From positions 144,153,618-144,217,617 of the forward strand of contig OY740765.1 of the NCBI GenBank assembly GCA_963513935.1: a DNA stretch of 64,000 nucleotides, read 5' to 3'. The stretch is from Aphrophora alni (taxonomy: Eukaryota > Arthropoda > Insecta > Hemiptera > Aphrophoridae). This document shows, in pieces, positions 53,060 to 64,000 of the stretch. The notes under the pieces were generated by a model. That model searched no databases, was not told where the DNA came from, and worked only from the letters and a program-made list of their open reading frames with translations. The position numbers and the translations under genes were made by a program. Positions within the stretch are counted from its first letter, which is position 1, and every line of letters starts with the position of its first letter.

Positions 53060-53290
53060 GAAACCTATTAGTGCCTAGTCGACGCCAAGAAAGTAATGAT
53101 ATACAAAATTACGTGGTTCAGAAACCCTGCGTAACAAAACTGTTTTAAAGAAATACCCCGTTTGGTTAAGACCCTTAGATCTACCAAGACAATTTAACAT
53201 TTCCTCCAAGGCCCATTAAACCAACTTTTGAGTATTACATTTAGAGGATCTGCTTGTATTACATTGTGTATATGAGCTGCGTAAGTAAAT
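53060..53290 (+). mobile_element. Family A fragment
   Basis: Blocks 'agtaatgatatacaaaatta', 'cttagatctaccaagacaat', 'tttaacatttcctccaaggc', 'ttagaggatctgcttgtatt', then 'gagctgcgtaagtaaatc' at the CTGGGTAAGTA terminus. The left part is missing. 52823-53059 shows no named feature. Confidence 0.8.
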
Positions 53291-53639
53291 CAACTTATTT
53301 GAACAGTTGTTCTGAATGTATTTATTAAATTAATTAGAAGTGGGTTCTGCTGACAGTAGAACTTGATCTACTGGTTTTTAGCAGATTAAGTGAGAGACGT
53401 TCGGTTAGGGGGAATCCTAAGAAAAAAAAGTTACCAAACGACATTCCACATATGAGCTTTTTATTATCTAGTTACTTCGGAAAGAAGTATTGTAGTGATA
53501 TTAAAATTTTGTAATGGCGTATTAACATTATGTGCTCTTAGGAACACATTTATTGAAACAGTTGGTGTTTTTGCCAAGCTTTATCACAAACACGGGTTTA
53601 ATCTAAGGTAGTTATCCCATGGAATGGTGTAGCCATCCC

Positions 53640-53845
53640 TAGGGATCCTAGCTGGATATACACTTTTTTTCATGTCTAGGGTTAGATTCCTCTCTTTCAT
53701 CTTTTCTATTACGTTAACTTATTCAATTCTTTTTATCTTCCGACCCTAACGCTATTAGAGTATTCGAGAGGGTGAGTCTTTTTTATTTTATGTTTTTTCT
53801 TCTTTATTTTGTATAAGGCTATGATGACCGAGAGGTTTTTCAACA
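53640..53845 (+). repeat. Repeat family B, copy 9
   Basis: Reads 'agctggatatacactttttt', 'tagattcctctctttcatct', 'tattagagtattcgagaggg' and 'ggctatgatgaccgagaggt'. Confidence 0.78.
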
Positions 53846-55435
53846 ACAAGAAAAACCTATGGATTGATTACATTTTTTTATAAATCACTCTGAGTGAGCA
53901 GTAATATTACAAAAATGATCCGTATAGCCGTTTGCAATCTCACCACTTTTTACCAAAAGATGAACTGACTTCGAAAACACAAATTTTAAATGATAAATAT
54001 TACCTAATGATATTCATATATGAACTGAAGGGGAAAAATTCTTTAAAATTTGTTAAATGATCGAGTTTGGCATTCCGCAAGTCACTCGACTGTTTGCCGA
54101 TCTTTAACGAATCAATCGATAACACGCAAAGCTTACCAATCATCAAACTGAGCATTCTAATACAAAACTACGAGCAAGATCGCTGCCTTTTGAGCTCCTG
54201 CCATTATTGGTATTTTCACTCAATTTTATAATGACGAAGTAAAGTTCAGTAAGATGTTGCGACTGTTTTTCCCGGGGCCGTAACAACAATTAACCAGTCA
54301 GTTTATATGTTAAATTGAATGTTTTACGGTTAAACTACACAGAAGGGCCCAACCTTGGACTAACAATCACAAACATGTGTATAAACCCCTATAGTTTCAA
54401 ACTGAAGTAGCTTAAAATAGTCAAAATGATTTTCTGTTTTCTACGAATTATAAATTAGAGATTTCTGCGAAACTTATCTTTGGATACGTGTGTTTGAAAT
54501 TAAACGCAAGGTTGCTAGAAGTAAGATCTTAAGTGTTTGAACACGATTTTCTAAACACTGTAACATCGTTCTGCTGTTTTACTCCTGTGGTAATGCATAT
54601 TCTTGAGTTGAAGATAAAAAATTACGAGAGTGTAAAGTAGTTTTCACGAATTATTTCAAGAACAGGTTTTCTGAATTAATTATAAAAGAACATTTTCATT
54701 TTAGTGTGGGGAGTAGATACTGTATTTTAGTCAACATCGTTTAAGGGTTTGTTGAAAGTAAGCGTTTACCTTAAATTTAGTAAACTAGAATACAGCACAA
54801 CTATATAAAGAAAACGAAAAGACAGCTCTTTACTGCCATAACTAAAAACGATCTTTTTCTCCAACAATAAACCTCCCAACTCGTTGGATGCCACCAACAT
54901 CTGACTATTGTACATATTTTATTATAATTCACGTCGATACATAATATACTCGTATAAAAGTGACATAAAAGTTATATCAATTTATAACAACACACTGTAA
55001 CTGTTCCGTGGGGTAAACAATGTTAATGTCATATTTTTGTAATCTTATGAAATATACAAAAAGTTTGAAATTATTAAATGTAATTCATTTAAGTTCAAAC
55101 TATAAGAAATTTAAATATGAAGTTTTCATATTTTGGTTTCCCTGGAGTATACGAAAACAGTTCGAATTTAATTAGTCATATTAAGGTTTTTGTACGAAGT
55201 TATGCTACGTTTTCACTATTGTATTTAATACTTTGAAGGAAGCGTCGTATTCCAAGTCGAAGCATCACGAATCGATGCTTGACCGAGGAATAACATTATT
55301 GTGTGTCAGCTATATTTAAAACATAAAATAAAATGAAAATGCCTTCCATAAACATTCAACAACCTGAACTTAACCCACCCTATGAAACTCAAAAACGTTA
55401 CAACAATAAAAACAAGTTGATATGAGTCATCATGG
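53846..55435. other. No recognisable feature
   Basis: 1.6 kb, AT-rich. The 54050-54300 portion is slightly GC-richer ('gactgtttttcccggggccg') without an open frame. No element ends were found. Confidence 0.5.
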
Positions 55436-56155
55436 TACTTACCCGACCACATAGTGTAATGCAATATCACACTGTAAATGGCAGATCATTTAAATGTAAT
55501 ACCAAAAGGTTGATTTCTTGTACCTTGTAGGAAATGTTAAATTGTATTGGTAGATCAAGGGGTCTTATCCAGTAGGGTAAGTTTATTTAAAATAGTTGTT
55601 ACACAGGTTTTCTGAATCACGAAATTGTATATATCACTCCTTTTTGTGCCGTCGGTTAGGCCCTAGTGGGCCTCGTGGTTGTTATATTTATAAGTTTCTA
55701 CTCCCCTCGCTTATGACTCGGTCTTGCCAGATCTCATAATAATCATATTTTATTGGGACGTCAGAGTTCGACACTGCATTTTAACAATAACTTCGCCATT
55801 TGTCTCCATAGTTTAATTTTAGGTTAGTTTGGTTGTACTTGTAGAAACGAAATTTGAATATATTTATCTGATTTGTTGTGTTGCAAGTTGAATAATACAC
55901 AAAATGTGAATAAAAACTGTTTCAAAATGCCGCTATTTTGGAATTTTTTATTAGTTTTTTTGTGGATTTAAATAGAGCACAGTATTAGTACCCTATACCA
56001 AATTTCGTGCCACTATCATGTTTACGTAGTTACTACAACGACGACTGCATGTCGATTTCCTGAGGTCATGAAAAGTGAAGATCAGTCTTAAAACTGAGGT
56101 TGAAATTTTTGACGATTACCAAACTTACCCTATACTTCGTGTACTGGGGTATGTA
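55436..56155 (-). mobile_element. Family A element, full-length reverse copy
   Basis: Starts TACTTACCCGACC (55436) and ends 'gtactggggtatgta' (56155). Order: 'ttgtaccttgtaggaaatgt', 'agggtaagtttatttaaaat', 'agttgttacacaggttttct', 'ctcccctcgcttatgactcg', 'aataacttcgccatttgtct', 'ttaatttttgtggtt'-like middle, 'caaatttcgtgccactatca', 'gacgattaccaaacttaccc'. With 51532-52172 it defines the family length of about 640-720 bp. Confidence 0.88.
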
Positions 56156-56555
56156 AAATGATAAATGAGGTAGTTTTTAATATATTGGTCAATTTAAAAC
56201 TTAGCGTGTAAATATAGTGAACCGTCTAAATTTATTTTTTTCATTTGTAGTGTTCTCTGTGCGAGTTATCGTTATCTCTCGTTAACGTCAAACGTTTCTA
56301 TAATTTTGAAGCAGTCGTATCAACGCTTTGGAACAGTCCAGTAACAGTTTCGAATGGCCGTCAGTATAATACAAAAAAATTAATAAAAATATGGTGTACT
56401 TGAATCTATCAGACTAGTTGCAAAGAACCTTGTAACTAATTTTTTTTTATTCGTATTCACTGTTCTAGATCAGCTCTATATCTTATTCTCAAGACCATAG
56501 TATCCTATGAGAATGAGACCATTCTCATTGTATCATAGTATCATATCTATATTTG
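56156..56555. other. No gene; short hairpin
   Basis: Near 56507-56533 'atgagaatgagaccattctcat' can fold on itself. Nothing else was identified. Confidence 0.45.
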
Positions 56556-57100
56556 TCAAACCGTAAGATCCTTTGGATGATGTTGTCCTGATGCGCCCCC
56601 ACTCCATAGAGTGTCTAGGGACTCAAATAGTTTCCTGTCCAGAACTGGGAAATCAAAAACTACGTTTTGAGCCATTTCGACAGATGCACCACGTATCTTA
56701 CACAAAAGATCTGGTGTGGTTAACCCCATTTTATGTTGACGACTACGGAAAATCCAGTGACCAGTCAGGAATCCGGTCACTTCTCGAAGATCAATTTTGT
56801 TCAGTTTAAGGTTCTCCTCGATTTGGAGTCTTAACATATCCTTGAGCATCCTCTTAGACTGTACATTACCTTTAGTTCTTTCCGAAACTTCTGATGTTCC
56901 TTCAAAACCCATCGGGAGACACACCTGCGAGTCAAAATATAGGATACTCCTCATCCAGATTTTGGGCCAATGAAGGGGCAGGCCTTTTTGTCACACCTGT
57001 CTGCTTCTTGATTCCCCTCAATACCCTGAAGACCCGGAACCTAGAACAGATTTACTTTAGGATTGGTACAAGTATTTTGCCGTAACTGCGTAACACTCAC
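56556..57100 (-). pseudogene. Non-LTR retrotransposon RNase H / zinc-knuckle tail
   Basis: The minus frame 56556-56954 contains LNKIDLREVTGFLTGHWIFR, then SRQHKMGLTTPDLLCKI and NVVFDFPVLDRKLFESL. This matches the tail after the RNase H domain of R1/Jockey-like elements, where the pattern is 'R.VTGLLTGH…L.KMGL….C..C…E…H.L..CPAL…R'. Several of the expected cysteines are replaced. Upstream (to 57100), in other frames, are pieces resembling the end of RNase H (a 'GN..AD' region, then RPAPSLAQNLDEEYPIF). The plus-strand frames at 56573 and 56894 are shadows. Dead and truncated. Confidence 0.82.
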
Positions 57101-57483
57101 ACAAGTACACAAAGTTAATGAAAAAGTTCGAATTAAAAAAAGGCCTTCTTTTGTCCAAGTTAGGTAATTGTTCAAAGTAATTGCTCAAAACTTCTGCAAG
57201 GTTCTAGCTTGTTATTCTATTGTACTTTGAAGAGCAAACAAGTTATGAAGCATTACGTGTAATTAATATTAGAGTAAGTCGTAATGTGACTTAAAAACTT
57301 GTTGAAAAGACCTTGAATTAGTGCTGGATGAGATAGACTAGGCACCTGTCAATGTCTATGTAACGTGATCATACGTATGACGCTTGGAGATACTGTAGGT
57401 ATGAGGAAATCCGATACTTGGTGTTCTCATAGTACGTACCCTGTTTAGTACTCACAAGGGTTTATTGATTAGCGTCATCATGA
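57101..57483. other. No recognisable feature
   Basis: AT-rich. The last ~20 bases ('gattagcgtcatcatga') are the conserved outer flank of family A seen at other copies. Confidence 0.5.
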
Positions 57484-58080
57484 TACTTACCCAGCCCTAT
57501 CATACAACGAAATACGAAGATCCTCTTAATGTATTGCCCAAAAGTTGGTGTCTTTTATATTGGTAGAACCAAAGATCTTATCCAAAGGGTAAGTTTATTT
57601 AAAACAGTGTCCAACCTCCTCGTAATTGTGGATATCATTATTTTCTTGACATAGATTATATTCTCGCCGATGTGTCAGTATCTCGGACTTCGTGGAACTT
57701 CAAACCTCTACATAGTGAAAGAGTCTAAACTCCCTACGCTCGTCGTGTCGGTAAGATGGCTCTACCGAATCTTGTAATTATACGAAAATCATATTTTTGT
57801 CGGAAGGCAGGATTCGAAATTTTTGACAATAACTTGGCTATTTTCCATCGTGGAGAGTTGAATTGTTACTATTTAATATTTTTAACATTTAAGTTTTAAT
57901 AACACACTAGATGTAAACAAAAACTGTTTAAAATGGCGGCCATTTTGAAATTTAGAATTCCAATTTTTCTGAATTTCAATACGGTGTAAGCACACCTCTA
58001 TAGCAAATTTCAAGTACATCTTAATTTGTGTGGCCACTATTATGCATACTGTACCTACATACAACGACAAATATGCAAAT
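57484..58080 (-). mobile_element. Family A element, reverse copy (right-truncated)
   Basis: Starts TACTTACCCAGCCC. Order: 'atcatacaacgaaatacg', 'aagggtaagtttatttaaaa', 'ctccctacgctcgtcgtgtc', 'aataacttggctattttcca', 'aaaatggcggccattttgaa', 'gtgtggccactattatgcat'. It ends at about 58080 without the CTGGGTAAGTA terminus. The 62-codon minus frame is incidental. Confidence 0.85.
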
Positions 58081-59054
58081 CATATAGTTATAAAATGTCC
58101 CTTCACTGGCAAATGATTCCCTAGTTGTCAATAGAACAAAGTTTTTGACATTTTTTTCTTGCTATTATTATCGTTAAGATTTAAGATATTATTACCTATT
58201 AAGAATTATAACAAAAGACGCCAAAGGTTTGCAAGATCAATTTGATATATAATCTATTAATAATAGAAACATCAATAATATTAAAAAAATAATTATAACC
58301 GACATCTTAACCCACATGATGTGTAGGACTGGCCGGTGTCGAACGTAATGCCGCGGGTATCGAGGGTTTATTTTTAATATTTATAGTAATTTACTAATTT
58401 CTAATACAGAGTCGATTTTATACCAAAGTGATTCTTTGGTTTATTAAATTTTGAACAAAGTGAACTAGTAGTTTATTTCACTGTGTTCTTTCGAGTTTTA
58501 ATTTTTAGACAAATTTGAGCATTTTGGTTAGCTTTCTTTGTGTCTGACGCAGTTTCATAGCCATTGGTGTGTGCTGGAAAAAAATTTAGTCTATGTGTAA
58601 TATTGTTTCCTTGTAAAAAACAAATCAGATATTTCTCAACGAAAACAAGATTTTTCCTACTAAATAAATAAATGTAATAGAAATCTTTCCCGTTAAATTG
58701 ATATAAACTTCAACTAAAAACTAATATTTAATTTTGTACTTGGTTATTAGTATTATTACAGGGGGGAACTAGTTACAGCAAATAATGTTAAAAAAATAAT
58801 ATGTCAGTACCTCTGACATAATGTTAATGTATCAGTTAGACTAAACAGTTAGGCTGTTCAACTTCGAGTGTCCCCCAATTCCGTAAATAAAATTGCGGTT
58901 GTGAGTGCCGCATCATAAAATACTTCGTATGCAACATTATATATAAAAAAAAGTGGTTGTTTAGTTATTTGTACTTATTAAAAAATACAAATATACAAAA
59001 CAATAGTGGGAAATTTGGGGATTTGGTTTCACTAATCAGTGTGTAAATATTAAC
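58081..59054. other. No recognisable feature
   Basis: AT-rich. It may contain the 3' end of the hAT element described next, but no terminal repeat could be paired with confidence ('gtgagtgccgcatcataaaa' near 58898 was considered). Confidence 0.4.
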
Positions 59055-59495
59055 GTTAATAATTGTTGTTGACAAACGAAGCGAAGTGACTTATCAGACA
59101 GGGAACACCTATATTTTGACTTATTAAATTTCATGTTGGAAAAGATGGTTTCGCAAAGATATGTGCTTCTCAGGATTGAGTCCATTATAAGGCCTAAGTT
59201 TCGCAAGTTGGGGTAAAGTTATCCTGGGAGTAACTTAAAAAAGTCCATTCCTATTTCGGTTCTTCCCTGGTAAAAAGTATCTGACTGCAAATCACACAAT
59301 GCTAGTTGAAGGTCTGCTCTGTTTACGTTATCAACAGAAATAGTAAATGACTGAGTAAAAACCTAAATTTCTAATTACATTTTTTTAAAGTCATTGAACA
59401 GGTTTTCGAATTCTTCTGCAATTATGTCAATATATTTTATATGAATTAAAAATGAAACTTCCTCAAAATCCTTTATTTCTTCAAAGTGCTCTTTA

Positions 59496-60020
59496 GGTAA
59501 TTATATAGCAGAGTAGCTTCACTTCAAAATCAATTTTTAAAGGTTTTATTCGTCAAATAAATGTTGGAAATATATTTTATTATCGAAAAAAAGTGTCATA
59601 AAGATGATTACATAATATAATTACACAAGAAAATCTTAATCAGAGTCAAATTCTGCTGCAAATTCAGTAGAAGAGGAATTTATTGAATTTAAATGTATTT
59701 CACTCGGAGTTTCCAAGATGATTAAAAATACAAGTTTTCTTGTACTTTTAAAAGGACATCAGGCAGATAAAACTAAAGACAAATAATTATTCTGGGTTTC
59801 TATGATTTGTGTTGATTTGTACCTTTAAAAGTACATCAGGCTATTAGGCCTATAAACTAGTTCACCTCTGGGTCTTAGGAGGTTAAGGTGGCGCCGTATT
59901 TTCCTTGTTTTATTTTTTTATCCTCTACTACATACCTTACTTCATAAGAATAAATAATGTTTTTTGCTGTAAATATGTAGGGCTGTATTATTATATGTCA
60001 CGAAAGTTTTGGCCAGGTTG

Positions 60021-60102
<82 letters not shown>

Positions 60103-60325
60103 CCACCTGGCCAAACCTTCCGTACGTTTATTGAAGTGAATGTCATGAGTATGAAAGATAACACAGAGTTAATTTTTTCACGAAAAAACAACTTGTGTAA
60201 TTATATTATGTAATCATCTTTCCGACACTTTTTTTCGATAATAAAATATTTTTCCAACATTTATTTGACGAATAAAACCCATAAAAATTGATTTTGAAAT
60301 TAGGCTACTCTGCTATATAATTACC
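59496..60325. mobile_element. 830-bp foldback element inside the hAT pseudogene
   Basis: The ends GGTAATTATATAGCAGAGTA (59496) and TACTCTGCTATATAATTACC (60325) are inverted. Similarity extends about 140 bases inward ('attcgtcaaataaatgttgg', 'tcgaaaaaaagtgtcat', 'taatataattacacaag'). The flanking octamer GCTCTTTA occurs on both sides (59488-59495 and 60326-60333), a perfect target duplication. The hAT reading continues across the site if the insertion is ignored. An 8-bp duplication suggests movement by a hAT-type transposase. The centre holds a nested hairpin with a long (TA)n. Confidence 0.93.
59999..60124. repeat. (TA)n microsatellite between inverted arms
   Basis: About 80 bases of TA (60020-60100, one 'tacata' interruption at 60066) lie between 'gaaagttttggccaggttgc' and 'aaccacctggccaaaccttc', which are inverted. 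The frame 59905-60102 is an artefact of this repeat. The arms may be the ends of a smaller element whose core was replaced by TA expansion. Confidence 0.88.
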
Positions 60326-61660
60326 GCTCTTTACAGCTTTGAAAAATGAAAACTCATGTTTCTTCTAGTGAAGACTTGAATATCTTAATTTTATTTTTAA
60401 ATCCTTTTATGTGTTCATATAAATTGGCAATATTCTGATGCTTTCCTTGTAGCTTCAAATTCAATTCGTTAAGGTGTTAAAAATGAAAGGTGTAATAGAC
60501 ATTTTGAATCTATAATTTGATTTTCCTGTTCCAAAGTGTCGGACTGCCCTTCATTTTTAAGAAAAATTAGAATCTTCTTGCGTAGAGCGAAGAGACGTTC
60601 CAAACAGTTTTCGGGGCTTAAACAATGAATATCGTTGTGAAGTAACAAGTCCCCATATGTAGCGTCTACTTCGACCAAAAAAATCATGTAACTTCCTGTG
60701 AGTCAAAGCACGATTGCCCTCTCTTGTAATATTAGTCATTTTAACGACACTTCATGACATTCATTTGACGTAAGGACTTTCCACATAAGGCCTCTTGGTG
60801 AACAATGCAGTGTATCACATGACAGTTGATATTGATTTGTTTTAAAAGTCCTACAAATCCAATTTAAGTTCCTATCATAGCTCTGGCTCCATCAGTGACA
60901 ATACAGGAACATTTATCGAATCCCTCATAGTCTGATACCATCTTATTTACAGCTTCAGAAATATCCGTACCCTTGGTTGTACCATGGAGCGGAATAAGAT
61001 CAAGTATCTCCTCTGCTGCACTGAAGTCATCTTGAACAATTCGGACAAAAATTACAAGTTGGCTGATGTCGGATAGTTCAGTGCTTTCATCCAGGCAGAT
61101 TGAAAAATATTTACATTTTCAAATTGTGTCGTGCAATTTTTTGAATTTTATTTATTTTGTGGTGTCTACGTATCTTGCAATAGTTTGATGCGACACTCAG
61201 ACTGTTTTTAAAAATTTTCGGCAAATTTGTTTCATTGAATTGTTTTGCCATTTTGATTGCAAAATTCTTAATAAGCATTCCATCACTAAAAGTTTTATTT
61301 TTCACTTTGACAATTTTTAGTGCTATTTCGTAAGAAGCGGCAATACTGTATTTGTTATCAGTGTCAGACTTTTTGAAAAAAAAATGTTTGTTGTTTTAGT
61401 ATTTTCTTCTATTCTATAAAAACAGCATTTTCTAGACTCCCCTGTAACTTATACTGCTGAAACATTCCTCATGTAACTTAATGTAATGTCGTTTCATATT
61501 ATAATCTTTAGGAACTGATATTAACTGCATACAAACAATGCACTGAAGTATTTTATTGTTATTTGTGATTAATAGTCTCATTCCAAACGGTTATTATAAA
61601 TTCAATGTTCGACCTTTATTTTTCTTTTCTGCGAAGACATATTTCACTTAAAAACCCTTA

Positions 61661-63676
61661 AATAGAGTTGCTGCTGTACCTCACACCAAAACAAAATGAC
61701 TACAATTATAAACAAATAAATACTTGACGTAACAATAATCTTCGCGAGCCGTATTCAACGTTGTTTTGTCAATGAGTCTCTATTCCACACTATTAACTAT
61801 TTAAGAGGAATCGGACATTAAAATTGGTAAGAAAATAGATTTAAAAAAATAAGTTTTTAAATTCTACAATTATTTTAAATAAATTTAAAACAAATTTCAT
61901 GGAAATCGGATGAGTTGAAAAATTCTGCAGCTATTTTTGTAGAATGGTGTCATGTGCTGTTATTGTTTTGCTATTGTAAAAGTGTTAACTTCCGACAACA
62001 TTGTTTGTCGTTGTAGCTTTTTTTCGTTTTTAAAGTTTAGTTATTGTTATTGTGCTAAATAAAAGGAAGATCTACAAAAGTAATTAAAAAATGGAAAAAC
62101 TATTTAAAGAAAAGTGAGTATACGAAGTTATTACCACTTAGTAATAGAGGTTAGAGGTACGAAACTATAGAGGTTATTTCTACAATTTCCAATCCTAATA
62201 CATCTCATCTGGAGTCTAGCCTAGGACTACCAATAGTGAGTGGTTCAGAATCTAAACTAGGAAATAAATTTTAATTTTACAAGGAATTTGAAAGTTCAGA
62301 TTTTTTGTATGACATAGTTGATGTAAAATATTTTATGAAATCAATGTTTTTAGTCGATGGTTGTAAGAAGTATGTTCTGAACAATAGTATGATGTGTCGA
62401 AGAGAATTGGACTTTCCTTATGACAAACCGATCTTAATGTCAAGTAGCTAACATAATATTACAAATTTCTTCCGGTTGGATAAATATTTCACAATTATCT
62501 GAGTGTAAAAGATTTCCTGATTGCTTAATTATAGTTTATAAATACATTTTATGGTCCGTTAGCAATCTTTGTGGTTTCCCCTTAAAGTGTTGAGCCATTG
62601 AGCCATTGTCATTAGAATTTTAAAATGAAGACCACAAGTCACATTTAACATCTTTTCAGGAGAACATTTTTAATATTTAAAACTCAGTGATTATGTTAAA
62701 ATTCGCCTTATAATTATTCAATAATTTTTATTGAAAGGTTGCTATATTGGTTGTTGGTTTATGTTATAGTTTTATTAAAACTTTTTATACATATTATTGT
62801 TATTATTATTTTTTTAAATTCGTCTACATGGACTTATTAAGTTTATCACCTGTAATGAAGGAATTATCATGTTATTTTGTAAAATCATTTAATGAGTGTT
62901 TTATGTAAAGAATAAAACACAAAAATAAAGCAAATATATTTTTAATAGAAAAAGTATTAACTTAAATAATGTACGAAACAAGAAATTTACAACATATTTC
63001 CAGTTTTCCAGTTAATTCAATAACTTGTCAAGGTTCGTTTCTTGTCTTTGAATGTAAGTTTGTCATAATAAGCCTTAGCTTTATTGCCACAAAATTTTTT
63101 GAGTTACTGGGTTACTTGGACTTATCAACTTTTCCCCCTGTTTTGAATGGACATGTCAAGTTATTTCCCTGTACTGGTTATTTTATTTTATTATTATTAT
63201 TTTTTTTTAATCTTTTTTTTTTTTCAATCGCTTATATATTGTGACTTATCAAGTTATTAGTTATTACCCTTTACTGTGTTACTCTTAGAAACTATGCAAA
63301 TAAAGCTACAAAGTGGTATAAAAAAAGAAAAATGTCAAAAAATGGACTGAAATTCTTTCCCTGTGATCTTCAAATGTAATGAACATAGAAACTGCACTAA
63401 CAAAACAATACATTCAAAAACACTGTCAACTGCATGACAGAAGAATTCAGATCTATCTCGATGTATTTTTTCATTAAAACTCTAATCAGATAGTTATAAA
63501 AGTGTACGCCGAGTATAAGAGTTTCATAATTTTAGTGAAGCATGAAGATTAATGACGCGGTCCAGTTAAGTAATAGAAAGTTTTAAAAGTAAAAGAAAAT
63601 ACCAAAAAAAAATGAATAATTAGTAAAAATTTAAAAAAAGTAAATCTTATCAAAACGATTTCATGGGCCGTTATGG
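61661..63676. other. No confirmed gene; possible 5' flank of the hAT element
   Basis: Bases 61680-62110 precede the hAT coding region and may include its promoter and 5' end. A 'cgcgagccgtattcaacgtt' block near 61743 resembles hAT subterminal sequence but has no partner. The short ATG-led stretch at about 62091-62113 (MEKLFKEK before 'gtgagtat') could be a first exon by chance. The 91-codon frame 62969-63244 ends in a T-run-derived hydrophobic tail and is not recognisable. Confidence 0.4.
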
Positions 63677-64000
63677 TACTTACCCAGCCCGATCATACAA
63701 TGTTTTACAATCTGATCGTTTAAATATAATCCCCAAATTTGGGTTCTTGCGACTTGTATATATTAAATTGTAATGGTAGTACAATGTATCTACCCAGTAG
63801 GGTAAATTTATTTAAAACAGTTCTTACGCAACTTTTCTGAAACTCATAATTGTGAATATCATTATCTTCTTGACGTCGGTTACGCCCTAAAGGGCCTCGT
63901 AGATGTATTTATAAAAACTCTCCACTCGCTAAACTCATGTCACTGTTTCGACCCTGGTAAGACTCGAAGCTGTACAAATTTCATGTAGCCTCCTCTCGCT
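63677..64000 (-). mobile_element. Family A element, cut by the window end
   Basis: Starts TACTTACCCAGCCCGATCAT. Order: 'aatttgggttcttgcgactt', 'cagtagggtaaatttattta', 'aacagttcttacgcaactt', 'gacgtcggttacgccctaaa', 'gggcctcgtagatgtattta', 'tccactcgctaaactcatgt'. It continues past base 64000 into the module that forms the 70-bp array at the other end of the window. Confidence 0.87.

Larger units (their letters stand above)
59055..61660 (-). pseudogene. hAT transposase (BED-finger type), split by an insertion
   Basis: Reading leftward from 61650, QCIVC (61531-61545) and KRHYIKLHEE (about 61467-61493) form a BED-type zinc finger. FSDGMLIKNFAIKMAKQFNE (61111-61305 frame) begins the core. LTHRKLHDFFGRSRRYIWGL or, in the next frame, VEVDATYGDLLLHNDIHCLS with CLERLFALRKKILIFL follows at 60740-60470. 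After the foldback insertion (59496-60325) come DFEEVSFLIHIKYIDIIAEE near 59450 and SILRSTYLCETIFSNMKFNK near 59130, the hAT C-terminal dimerisation block. The layout matches ZBED5/GTF2IRD2-like hAT transposases. Many stops and frameshifts are present. Element termini were not resolved. Confidence 0.9.

Noticed and set aside
56573..56809. 78-codon plus-strand frame
   Set aside because: Shadow of the RNase H/zinc-knuckle tail read on the minus strand.
59905..60102. 65-codon open frame ending in alternating Ile-Tyr
   Set aside because: It is produced by the (TA)n microsatellite and has no independent coding signal.
62969..63244. 91-codon frame with a hydrophobic C terminus resembling a membrane protein
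   Set aside because: The hydrophobic tail comes from T-rich tracts, and there is no recognisable domain or repeat conservation.
1..64000. tRNA or rRNA genes
   Set aside because: No T-loop-like GGTTCGAATCC or paired acceptor stems and no rRNA-like conserved block were seen on reading. A tRNAscan-SE run would be decisive.
1..64000. A new multi-gene biological system
   Set aside because: No cluster of intact genes exists here. Recognisable coding pieces are all degraded mobile elements, so no such claim can be supported.

Overview
The window is AT-rich eukaryotic DNA (roughly two thirds A+T by eye) with no long open reading frame and no intact gene. Everything that can be recognised is repetitive or mobile. 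The families are DDE_3/Tc1-mariner-type transposons, a BED-finger hAT element, a Tigger/pogo-like transposase, Penelope-like elements (PLEs), several classes of non-LTR retrotransposon and a Ty3/gypsy-like LTR element. This mix, and the wording of the transposase fragments, points to an arthropod, most likely an insect. A hemipteran is a guess only. The stretch reads like intergenic DNA or a giant intron. One short, GC-richer, protein-like segment (about 6283-6481) is the only candidate host exon.

Dispersed backbone. A repeat called here family A (about 640-735 bp in its fullest copies) occurs at least 17 times, in both orientations. It is found near 1333, 5960, 13187, 15830, 23477, 24915, 31285, 37700/38575, 39300, 39900, 45330, 45990/46500, 47055, 50345, 51532, 53060, 55436, 57484 and 63677. 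The fullest copies are bounded by TACTTACCCAG and its inverse. An internal module is expanded into a 70-bp tandem array at 206-583. Family B (about 200 bp, SINE-like) occurs at least nine times, family C three times and family D twice.

Region by region. 1-2150: family C, the 70-bp array, family D and family A, matched by an inverted composite copy at about 13.2-14.6 kb. 2.9-5.6 kb: a decayed gypsy-like element interrupted by a 528-bp foldback MITE. 7.9-9.65 kb: a TIR transposon with a dead transposase. 11.08-12.22 kb: a nested TIR element with duplicated end modules. 16.6-18.7 kb: family B copies around a Tigger-like fragment. 20.88-21.94 kb: a 20-bp minisatellite. 28.05-28.35 kb: a GAGCCGATTT-type tandem repeat. 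29.49-30.23 kb: a 134-bp satellite. 31.5-35.3 kb: a DDE_3 transposon remnant joined directly to a non-LTR retrotransposon with SGNH-like, endonuclease and reverse-transcriptase parts. 36.4-37.3 kb: an internally deleted transposon with long TIRs. 37.86-38.57 kb: a PLE GIY-YIG tail inserted in a family A copy. 42.97-43.99 kb: a PLE reverse-transcriptase fragment between inverted arms. 47.26-47.99 kb: a 404-bp-offset direct duplication. 48.4-50.16 kb: two overlapping remnants of the DDE_3 family. 52.5-52.8 kb: an RTE-like 3' end. 56.55-57.1 kb: an RNase H/zinc-knuckle tail of another non-LTR element. 59.05-61.66 kb: a hAT transposase pseudogene split by an 830-bp foldback element with a perfect 8-bp target duplication and a (TA)n core.

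Nothing here works together as a pathway. The value of the window is its record of nested insertion, foldback formation, deletion-derivative transposons and tandem expansion from dispersed repeats. All homology calls rest on motifs read by eye. No database search was possible.
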